From: Thermoplasmata archaeon
Lineage (GTDB): Archaea; Thermoplasmatota; Thermoplasmata; Thermoplasmatales; Thermoplasmataceae
DNA: 40,013 nucleotides
Direction: 5' to 3'
Assembly: GCA_021846395.1 (NCBI GenBank)
Contig: JAJZXB010000013.1
Location: 1-40,013 of the forward strand
Positions 8,661 to 15,629 of this stretch are shown here, piece after piece (position 1 is the stretch's first letter; each line of letters starts with the position of its first letter). The notes below the pieces were generated by a model, which made no database searches, was not told the DNA's origin, and worked only from the letters and a program-made list of their open reading frames with translations. Made by a program: the position numbers and the translations under genes.

Positions 8661-9942
8661 GGTCGTTGACCTCCTTGTCTTCCATGTTCCATAAATCGGT
8701 TAAAAGTGCACCCTTGCCGGTCAATCTGGTGAATTTGGTTTCAACCTCACGGTCATCCATGGGGTTTTTATAATGGCCCCTTGGTATAATAACCTCATTC
8801 TCAACGCTTTTCCCCTTTGAATTTACAGTTATTTTTATGGGCAATTTGTCAGGATACTGTTTCGTATACTCCTCTTTCTCCATTACCCTGATCTTTTTCA
8901 TCATGCTTTTTACCTTTTCATTGTTTAGATCGTTGTAATTATTGGTCCAGAAATCCTTGTTCAGAAGTGCAGATGCAATAATAAATGGCAGGCTATGATC
9001 TGCTGTTTCCTTATTCCGTGGATCCCATTTTTCCTCATCAGCCAGAATGGAAACTGCTGCCTCGTATGTTTCAACATTTATGGATTCTATATTATTCACA
9101 TCTATTTCATTTGAGAGTTTTAGTGATGCTTCAACTGCAGCCTGTGCATGGTATTCAACGGGATATTTTTTGATGTATGTCCTCATTACTCCATCAATGC
9201 TTCCCCCTTCAAGCTTGGAAAGGTCCATGTCTGGAACCACTATGTTTTTAAATCCAAGTTTTCCAGAGAGTGGTTCTTTGGCAGATGTAAATCCATAAAG
9301 TGTTGCAACGGCAGAAAATGCTGCATTTCTTGCTGAATTGGCAGCTGCACCAGCCTTCCACATTGAAAGTTCACCCACTCTGGTCTGCCTCAATGCGATG
9401 TGGGGAACCAGAGCTATTGATATTGCGTTTATTGTCTGGGCAACATCAAAATTCATCAAATTTGATACTGCTGAAGCCATGGCAATCTCGGTGTAATTCA
9501 CATGATCGTATCCCTTCATTCTCAGGGATGCTGAATCGCATAATCTTGTACCAACCTCATAGCCAACAGCCACTGCAGTAATTATGTCCTTTCCGGTTTT
9601 ATGGAACATTGACCCTAGAGTCACCAGAGGCCCAAACATATCACTAGGATGCAGGGGTTCCAGAGACAGATATGTATCATTGAAATCCATGTATCTTATA
9701 ATCAAAGAATTGAAAAAGGCTGAAAAATCTGGTGATGCGTTATCCATGCCAATCATTCTTGCATTTCCCGGATACAGTGGTGCCATCTTTTTAATTTTGC
9801 TGGCAGCTTCATTATCCATTGAGGAATACGCAACACCAAGAGTATCAATAAAGCGTCTCTTCACTTCATGTTTAACATTTTCCGGTACATCTTCATATTT
9901 GATGCGGGAAATGAATTCCGCAAGATTTTCCTCTATATTCAT
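8653..9942 (-). CDS. prpD: 2-methylcitrate dehydratase, MmgE/PrpD family
   Basis: Dehydrates 2-methylcitrate toward 2-methylaconitate in propionyl-CoA oxidation. The 429 aa protein has the MmgE/PrpD layout: a helical N-terminal domain with FIDTLGVAYSSMDNEAASKI and NSLIIRYMDFNDTYL, a central ALVPHIALRQTRVGELSMWK stretch, and a C-terminal domain with DHSLPFIIASALL and RGHYKNPMDDREVE. First gene of a prpDB operon. A TATA-like CAATATATTACA about 28 bases before the ATG suggests a leaderless start. With prpB and the citrate synthase homologue it can give the core route from propionyl-CoA plus oxaloacetate to pyruvate plus succinate. Confidence 0.87.
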   Translation of the reverse strand: MNIEENLAEFISRIKYEDVPENVKHEVKRRFIDTLGVAYSSMDNEAASKIKKMAPLYPGNARMIGMDNASPDFSAFFNSLIIRYMDFNDTYLSLEPLHPSDMFGPLVTLGSMFHKTGKDIITAVAVGYEVGTRLCDSASLRMKGYDHVNYTEIAMASAVSNLMNFDVAQTINAISIALVPHIALRQTRVGELSMWKAGAAANSARNAAFSAVATLYGFTSAKEPLSGKLGFKNIVVPDMDLSKLEGGSIDGVMRTYIKKYPVEYHAQAAVEASLKLSNEIDVNNIESINVETYEAAVSILADEEKWDPRNKETADHSLPFIIASALLNKDFWTNNYNDLNNEKVKSMMKKIRVMEKEEYTKQYPDKLPIKITVNSKGKSVENEVIIPRGHYKNPMDDREVETKFTRLTGKGALLTDLWNMEDKEVNDLV

Positions 9943-10290
9943 GGGTGATTATATTGAAATGTAATATATTGTTTTTGATTATCCAAATAACATAAATATA
10001 ATATATATTGTGTGGTATAAATTCGAGGGATATTGTTGCAATATATATGGTTCTAAATTCCATCTATATGGTGCAAAACCAGCTGGAATTATAGTTACGG
10101 CCACCATTGAGATGCCATTGCAGTATTTCGCCGGTGATCATGATTTGCATGCAAAGAGTGCAAGATGCCAGGGCAATGGTCTATTCAAATTATATAAAAT
10201 ATGGAATGGCAATAGGCGCGGATACATAGAAGTGTGCACTAATAGTATATTTTATATATTAAATCATTATATATATTTTGTGATTGTAGG
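9943..10290. other. Intergenic region between prpD and the DUF929 gene
   Basis: Divergent promoter region of about 350 bases. The outer parts hold the TATA-like tracts of prpD (near 9965-9975) and of the DUF929 gene (ATTATATATATTTT near 10264-10278). The middle, about 10020-10230, is less AT-rich and carries an open frame from a GTG at 10010, but its predicted protein resembles nothing I know and its end runs through the promoter. I see no RNA gene or clear repeat. Confidence 0.4.
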
Positions 10291-11124
10291 ATGAGCAAAA
10301 GCAAAAATGGTAGCGATTCAAACAAAAATCGAAAGAATCAATCGAATATAAAAAAGAGTTTTTCTTTTCATGGTATTCATAAAAATAAATACACTGTTGT
10401 ATCCATTATTTTATCCATAGTGCTTGTCATTATAATAATAATCGCAGTTATTGCCCCGTACTATAGCGAACCATCGTCCATAAGCCCGGAAAAATATACC
10501 AAGGTTTCCCACGGTGATTTATTGGCAAATGGCTCATCAGCTATATACTATATTTCATGGTACGGATGCCCAGTAGGTGCAACTGATTCATGGCCTTTAT
10601 ACTATGCAATGAACTCAACTAAAGATATATACTCCACGGTAACTCTCCACCATTCAAACCCAAATGATATCTTTGCAAGTAACCCCGGACTTTTATTCAA
10701 TAAAAATATAACGTTCAGTAATGCAGGTACGAAATTCACATTTTACCCTTTGTACCTGTACAATCAAACGATGACTGGAACAATACACAATAAATCCCTA
10801 AACAGCAGTGCAAGGATAAGCTATGGGCTTTCCCTTATAAACAAAACATTTCCATCTTCCGTTGCCAACATATTTAATAAATATTCCTCTGATATATCCC
10901 GCAAGGGGCACCTTACAACAACATTCATTATAACAGGGCCGCATGGAGCGTATATTTACAATTTATTTATGTACAATCCAGAAAATGCAACTTTGCTCGG
11001 ACATGGTACGATATCACACTGGACACCAAATTCGCCACAAAATGTAACGGCAAATTTAAATTCATCGACAACAATAAAAAAGGCAGGATCAACATTTGAA
11101 AGCTATCTTACGAAGGTGAAGTGA
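10291..11124 (+). CDS. DUF929-family membrane-anchored, thioredoxin-fold-like protein
   Basis: A 277 aa protein with a basic cytoplasmic N-terminus (Lys/Asn/Ser-rich, 1-35), one membrane anchor (about 37-60, Ile/Val-rich) and a large outer domain. After the anchor, KVSHGDLLANGSSAIYYISW leads into YGCPVGATDSWPLYYAMN, which lines up with the active-site region of archaeal DUF929 proteins (typically ...YCPYCA...WPLYYAL). Here the second Cys is replaced by Gly (CPVG), so disulfide exchange by a CxxC centre is unlikely. The outer domain is rich in Asn-X-Ser/Thr sites, as expected for a glycosylated surface protein of an acidophile. Function unknown. A TATA-like tract 15-25 bases upstream suggests a leaderless message. 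Confidence 0.65.
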   Translation: MSKSKNGSDSNKNRKNQSNIKKSFSFHGIHKNKYTVVSIILSIVLVIIIIIAVIAPYYSEPSSISPEKYTKVSHGDLLANGSSAIYYISWYGCPVGATDSWPLYYAMNSTKDIYSTVTLHHSNPNDIFASNPGLLFNKNITFSNAGTKFTFYPLYLYNQTMTGTIHNKSLNSSARISYGLSLINKTFPSSVANIFNKYSSDISRKGHLTTTFIITGPHGAYIYNLFMYNPENATLLGHGTISHWTPNSPQNVTANLNSSTTIKKAGSTFESYLTKVK

Positions 11125-11177
11125 AAAAATATAGCATGGCAACATTCACTGTAAAATTAAATAACTGACTTTTTTTA

Positions 11178-11321
11178 TCATTTTATTTCATATCTGTGTT
11201 TTATAAATCCTTGGCAGCAGTCCAGCAAAATTATGTGGCCACAATCCGGGCACATCTGATTATGCCGGTACAGATAGCAACGTGCGCATTCACAACTTTC
11301 ATCCAGACAGTCCCCACACAT
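11178..11321 (-). CDS. Small Cys-rich zinc-binding protein, 47 aa
   Basis: The minus-strand frame runs from ATG at 11321 to TGA at 11178-11180. Its 47 residues include nine Cys, with CGDC, CECARC, CPDCGH and a CC pair, the spacing of one or two zinc knuckles or a small zinc ribbon. A TATA-like CTTTATAATAAA lies about 25 bases before the ATG, the right place for a leaderless transcript, and no in-frame start lies further upstream. Cys and His codons at this density are unlikely by chance in AT-rich DNA. I do not recognise the family; small zinc proteins of this type in archaea often act in transcription or RNA binding, which is only a guess here. Confidence 0.62.
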   Translation of the reverse strand: MCGDCLDESCECARCYLYRHNQMCPDCGHIILLDCCQGFIKHRYEIK

Positions 11322-11407
11322 GCATTTAAGATATTGTTTTATTATAAAGAAATTTTGATATGTGTTTAGCTTATAAACTGGAAAGGATACAATTATATAA
11401 ATGAAAG

Positions 11408-12154
11408 CTAGAGGTTATATTTCAAATCATAATTTCTCGGCGTAATCATGTAATTTTTGTATTGATAGGATGAAGAATTTCCAACAATGATTGTTGTGAA
11501 CATGTCAATATCAAAGTCCAGGAATTTCTCCAGGTTTGTTACAAAACTTTCCTGATTTTCCCTATAGGCATTTTTTATAATTCCAACAGGTGTAGTTTTA
11601 TTTCTGTATTCCATTATTATGTCCCTTGCCTTCTTTATGCCCTCTGTTCTTTTCTGGCTTTTGGGATTGTAAAAAACTATGACAAAATCGCCTTCTGCAG
11701 CAGATTTTATTCTTTTTTCTATTGTTTCCCATGGGGTGAGCTTATCACTCAAGCTTATTGAACAGAAATCATTCATCAATGGCGTTCCAATAAGCGATGA
11801 ACTAGATGCCAACGATGTTATTCCAGGTATGATCTCAATTTCAATATCATAGTTATGATGCGAGATCATTTCAAATACTAATCCCGCCATTCCATATATT
11901 CCAGAATCGCCACTTGATATTACAGATACTTTTTTCCCCTCCATGGCATATTTAATTGCCATATCTGCACGGGCAATTTCATCAACAACGCTGCTGCCAA
12001 GAATTGTTTTATTTTTCACAACTTCATAAATCATTTCAATATATTTGCTGTAACCTATAATTATATCACTTTCCTTTAATTTGCTTAATGCTCTTGATGT
12101 GGTATTATCCAAATTGCCTGGACCGATGCCAATTAAACTCAATCTTCCTGTCAT
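11408..12154 (-). CDS. cbiH: Precorrin-3B / cobalt-precorrin-3 C17-methyltransferase
   Basis: SAM-dependent methylase of the anaerobic cobalamin pathway that methylates C17 with ring contraction. The tetrapyrrole methylase fold is clear: N-terminal SLIGIGPGNLDNTT, the SAM-binding ISSGDSGIYGMAG (about 80-92) and IPGITSLASSSSLIGTPL, followed by FCSISLSDKLTPWE, which is typical of CbiH/CobJ rather than other Cbi methylases. The 248 aa length is normal. No other cobalamin gene lies in this window, so the pathway must be completed elsewhere. The start at 12154 is preceded by AT-rich TATA-like DNA. Confidence 0.88.
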   Translation of the reverse strand: MTGRLSLIGIGPGNLDNTTSRALSKLKESDIIIGYSKYIEMIYEVVKNKTILGSSVVDEIARADMAIKYAMEGKKVSVISSGDSGIYGMAGLVFEMISHHNYDIEIEIIPGITSLASSSSLIGTPLMNDFCSISLSDKLTPWETIEKRIKSAAEGDFVIVFYNPKSQKRTEGIKKARDIIMEYRNKTTPVGIIKNAYRENQESFVTNLEKFLDFDIDMFTTIIVGNSSSYQYKNYMITPRNYDLKYNL

Positions 12155-12286
12155 TTACCATTTATATTATCTACTTATATTATGTTATTTGTCACTGAAT
12201 CTACTGGGCAGGTGATCTACAATTTTCCCTTATTGTAAAAACAGCATGTTGAAATTATGATTGACTAATGTGCACATATCATATGT

Positions 12287-12520
12287 TCATTCCTTGATGG
12301 TGAAACAGTAGAACAACATGAAAACTACAAAGGAAAGAGTATATCAAGGGGTATTTTCAAATCATCCAGCGGTACCATGATAAACGCAGATGTTAATGCA
12401 TCATACAATATGATGAAAAAGGCACTCCCGAAATTGTTTAAGGACGGGATACAGGATATTGTGCTACATCCAGAGAGTTTGACTGTAGGAAGGATGATAA
12501 CTCTCAAAAGTTACAGTTAG
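12287..12520 (+). pseudogene. C-terminal remnant of an IS200/IS605-family TnpB
   Basis: One open frame of about 78 codons ending at TAG 12518-12520 reads [20 protein letters not shown], then [20 protein letters not shown], then a helical tail. This is the conserved C-terminus of archaeal TnpB proteins (RG-F-SS-G-INADVNGAYN block, which holds the last RuvC Asp). The RuvC-I and RuvC-II regions and the whole N-terminus are missing upstream, where the DNA is non-coding. No TnpA is seen. It marks an old IS605-type insertion between cbiH and the protease gene. The 3' flank after the stop is where a reRNA/omega RNA and right end would lie, but I see no intact end. Confidence 0.8.
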
Positions 12521-12713
12521 TTAAATTATAACGTAACAAGCACAATATGGATCTAACGGATACATCATTACATTCCACTGTAAAGCATACCTTAAAATTT
12601 TAATCAAATCCTAATCGGCCTATACTTATTTGGGCTCATATCTACGGTTCGATTAATTGGAAAAGCAACGCTATAGCAGGAATATTTATATTGCCAAATA
12701 AGTTATCCGCCAT

Positions 12714-13823
12714 ATGGAAAGCTCCGGTGTACAGAAGTATCCATGGTACGACTATGAAAAAGATGCCAGAGGAAAAAAATATTACAAATCTATCATTCGC
12801 ACCATGAAATTGACTGGCTATCTCATGTTCGTTTATCCACCTTTCGCATTGATAGGCATTATATTTGTACTTAGAAATCTGCCTGGTATAGCAATTTTGC
12901 TTTTTATCTACTGGGCCCCATTCTATTTTCTGCTTCGCTCAAGGTTCAAGAAAGACAGAGCATTCAAAGGGCTTTCAATTACTTTCCTGAAATATGCTAC
13001 TAAAAGTCCGGTTGGGATAACTTACTGGAAATCTGCTGCTTTCACAATGTTTGCCATTTTTGTTATGTACCTTTTTGCATCTTTAAGCCTCCAGTGGTAC
13101 GAGGGTGTAATATTCATTGTTGTGGCCCTTGCAGTAGTTTATTTCATCTTGTTCAGGTTCAGCTGGATAGGGGTATTTGCTTCAAACTCAGTCGAACTGG
13201 AGTCACCGGAAATCATCGCAAGCGTGAAAGATATAGAGAGTGAGGCAGGCCTCCCGGAAGTCAATTTTAGAGTTATGAAGGCAAGCGAGTTTAAAATTGC
13301 AAATGCCTTTTGCTATGGTATCTTTACCCCGGTTGTGTACATCACAGATTATCTCCTAGAAAACATTTCCCGGAATGAAGCCATAGCAGTGCTATCCCAC
13401 GAACTAGGGCATGTCAAGTACAGGGATACGCTGAAAAAAGGCGTTCCACCGATGGTTTGTTTTTCTATTGCTGGCATAATTACAACTGTTGTGGGATTGG
13501 CTTTTGCAAATTACATACCATTCCCTCCCCTTCGTACGATATTTGCGCCAATTTATGCCGCAGTAATAATCATACTCTTTGCTGGCGTTTTTATCCCTGC
13601 ATTGGCATCATCAAGGAGGGAATTTCGGGTTGACCGTTTTGCTGCCAAATATTCAGATGCCCCAGATTTCATTTCGGCACTTGCAAAGATCACATTTCTA
13701 AATTATGCACCACTATCAGGAATTTCCAGAACAAGGAGAGGATTAATTGCCAGAATAAACCGGATTGAAAAGTATTCCAAGGATCTAGGCCAGAACGAAA
13801 AAATTCACATAGAACAACAATAA
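12714..13823 (+). CDS. HtpX-like M48-family membrane metalloprotease
   Basis: Zinc protease expected to degrade or process misfolded membrane proteins. Membrane segments lie at about 36-53, 58-75, 107-125, 131-150, then 245-267 and 281-299 after the catalytic helix. The zinc site is HELGH (His229, Glu230, His233) with the third ligand Glu303 in SRREFRVDRFAA. The 369 aa length exceeds bacterial HtpX because of a longer N-terminal membrane part, as in several archaeal relatives. A TATA-like TATTTATATTG about 25-30 bases before the ATG fits a leaderless start. Flanked by the TnpB remnant, so a recent rearrangement of its left side is possible. Confidence 0.88.
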   Translation: MESSGVQKYPWYDYEKDARGKKYYKSIIRTMKLTGYLMFVYPPFALIGIIFVLRNLPGIAILLFIYWAPFYFLLRSRFKKDRAFKGLSITFLKYATKSPVGITYWKSAAFTMFAIFVMYLFASLSLQWYEGVIFIVVALAVVYFILFRFSWIGVFASNSVELESPEIIASVKDIESEAGLPEVNFRVMKASEFKIANAFCYGIFTPVVYITDYLLENISRNEAIAVLSHELGHVKYRDTLKKGVPPMVCFSIAGIITTVVGLAFANYIPFPPLRTIFAPIYAAVIIILFAGVFIPALASSRREFRVDRFAAKYSDAPDFISALAKITFLNYAPLSGISRTRRGLIARINRIEKYSKDLGQNEKIHIEQQ

Positions 13824-14155
13824 CAAGAAATATTCTTCTTACTGAAATTCTATGATGCTATTAGGGATAACCATGTTTGAATAGAATATCCTCGGAACGT
13901 TCATACCGACGGTTGCCCAATAGGCATGCATGATTCACCGCTGAGATTTCTGATTATTCCATAGGTTAGTTTGCCTCCAACTGTTCTGATAAGGTTTCAG
14001 TCTGCACCTGCCCAAAGGGGAATGGATAATTCACGGATAAGCAGGATAAACCATTTAAATGGCAATAAAAATGGTTTTTGGGTATTTTTATTTCAACACT
14101 TGTATATTGCATTTGGCAGGGGTAAATAATAAATAATTGTAATATATATAAAATT
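13824..14155. other. Intergenic region, no gene recognised
   Basis: About 330 bases after the protease gene. It contains no frame with recognisable protein similarity on either strand and no tRNA-like fold. The last 60 bases become very AT-rich and probably hold the promoter of the small gene at 14156 (for example AAATAATAAAT near 14124-14134). Confidence 0.4.
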
Positions 14156-14356
14156 ATGAATAAATGCACTACAATTTCTCCTAAAATCCCCGGGGAAGAA
14201 AAAAATGAATTAAAAAAGTTAAATTTGAATTGCACAAAAATCATAGAAAAAGCGATTGCACGGAAAGTAAAAAAAGAAGAAATTATTTCCTATACACAGT
14301 ATGATATAGAATGTGATTTATTGTGTTCAAAACTATTAACTAATGTGGTGTATTAA
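14156..14356 (+). CDS. Ribbon-helix-helix (VapB/CopG-like) DNA-binding small protein
   Basis: A 66 aa protein. Residues 5-43 follow the archaeal antitoxin pattern: a short strand ending in a Pro (ISPKIPGEEKNELKKLN), then LNCTKIIEKAIARKVKKEEI, the equivalent of the common 'INVSEVIRKALEEEVKRRE' helix pair. Such proteins bind DNA as dimers and often neutralise a toxin. The C-terminal 20 residues contain two Cys and do not match a PIN-binding tail that I know. The stop is only two bases before the next ATG, so the two genes are co-transcribed. Whether it is an antitoxin or simply a regulator of the downstream gene cannot be said. Confidence 0.6.
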   Translation: MNKCTTISPKIPGEEKNELKKLNLNCTKIIEKAIARKVKKEEIISYTQYDIECDLLCSKLLTNVVY

Positions 14357-14358
14357 AT

Positions 14359-15270
14359 ATGCTTGAAATAAGTAAAAATCGGATTAAACGGCGTAAAGCA
14401 ATAGCCATAGTTACGGCACAGGTGCTATTCAGTATAGATCCCGACGTTGACTTGAGGGGAGATGTGAAAGAATTTGCCATGATTTTGAAGGATGAAAAAG
14501 GACTTGTTTGGACATTCTATGGCCAGACTTCGGGTGAAGAAGTGGCTAAATTGATTTTGGAAGAAGGTCTGGATACTGACGAAGTTAAACGTAGAATTTT
14601 AAAATATATAAATCGCAGAAATTTGAGCGAAAAAAAACGCAGGTATGCCCTAATAAACCATCTCGCTGATTATTTGTGTAATTATTGTTCAAAAACAGAT
14701 ACATATAAAGAACTGGTAGATGATGTTAAAAGGGCAGTGACGACGATTCAGATGCCTACAGATGTTCAGTTATCCATATCCCCCGAAAATATACCAGATC
14801 TCTTAGAAACACTCACGGAAGATGAAAAAGCAAGGCTTCTTCATACCCTTAATAGGAAGATTGACAGGAGGGATTCAGATTTCAAGCGTGGCGAGGAACT
14901 TGAAAAACACATTAACAATTTTGGGAAGAACTATGGGATTGATTGCGATATGGTAGAGTTTATAAGTGAAGGCCATGATGTTTTTGGAATCAAGGTATTT
15001 ATTGGAAATAGTGAGATATTTGGCTGGTTTAATGTCACCTTTAATGAATTGAAAGAAGCTTTGGAGAAGCAAGTTAGGTTAGAAGCCAAAGATAAAGTAA
15101 CGTGCCCATTCTGTGGAAATAAGATAATCAGATATGTAGCCATGAACAAATTGAAAAAATGTGATTGCGGTGCTAGAATAGAGCTTGCGGATTATTCAGA
15201 AAAAAAGGAAAATACTACTTACATGAAGAAAGATATAGTTTTTCTGAAATCCCCGAAAGAGGATGACTGA
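14359..15270 (+). CDS. Unrecognised 303 aa protein with C-terminal zinc ribbon
   Basis: I do not recognise a family. The N-terminal third (1-60) is basic then strand-rich (AIAIVTAQVLFSIDPDVDLR); 60-190 is predicted mostly helical and highly charged; 195-235 looks alpha/beta (VEFISEGHDVFGIKVFIGNS). The end has a zinc ribbon, CPFCGNKI (Cys249, Cys252) with CDCGARI (Cys268, Cys270). No membrane segment and no PIN, HEPN or nuclease motif is visible. It follows the RHH gene by two bases, without a visible ribosome site. The zinc ribbon suggests nucleic-acid or protein binding. The layout resembles a regulator-effector pair. Confidence 0.6.
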   Translation: MLEISKNRIKRRKAIAIVTAQVLFSIDPDVDLRGDVKEFAMILKDEKGLVWTFYGQTSGEEVAKLILEEGLDTDEVKRRILKYINRRNLSEKKRRYALINHLADYLCNYCSKTDTYKELVDDVKRAVTTIQMPTDVQLSISPENIPDLLETLTEDEKARLLHTLNRKIDRRDSDFKRGEELEKHINNFGKNYGIDCDMVEFISEGHDVFGIKVFIGNSEIFGWFNVTFNELKEALEKQVRLEAKDKVTCPFCGNKIIRYVAMNKLKKCDCGARIELADYSEKKENTTYMKKDIVFLKSPKEDD

Positions 15271-15629
15271 AAATCTTGGTAGGCACATGGATCGTATTAT
15301 TTTGAAAACTCCTGTTTTATCTAAATAAAGGGACCAAGGCAATTCTGAAGACAATTGAAACCCATGAAGAAAGTTGGGCTGGTTGCTTCCATACAAATAT
15401 GTTGTTGGATCCATACCCACCAATATATCCTGTTGGTTATCCAATTCTGTTCACCAGCCAATATCCCCATGGCAAAGAACACGCAGGAAAATGGCATTTG
15501 AACCATGGAATGGCATTAATAAGAAATTTCAACATCCGATACCGGCATAATTCTATCGCACGGATTTATTGCTGTATGCAAACATCCGGAAAGTGGAACG
15601 GATTGCTGTTTTTATTCTGCATGCGGAGC
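15271..15629. other. Intergenic region between convergent genes
   Basis: About 360 bases between the zinc-ribbon gene and the SWIM gene, which point toward each other. Short open frames exist on both strands but none matches a known protein. Base composition is mixed and closer to the GC-richer SWIM gene than to the cas region, so this may be part of the same imported segment. Confidence 0.35.

Noticed and set aside
10010-10294. 94 aa frame ending in an ATGA overlap with the DUF929 gene
   Set aside because: It begins at a GTG without promoter support, its C-terminus is a translation of the AT-rich promoter of the next gene, and the peptide resembles nothing known.
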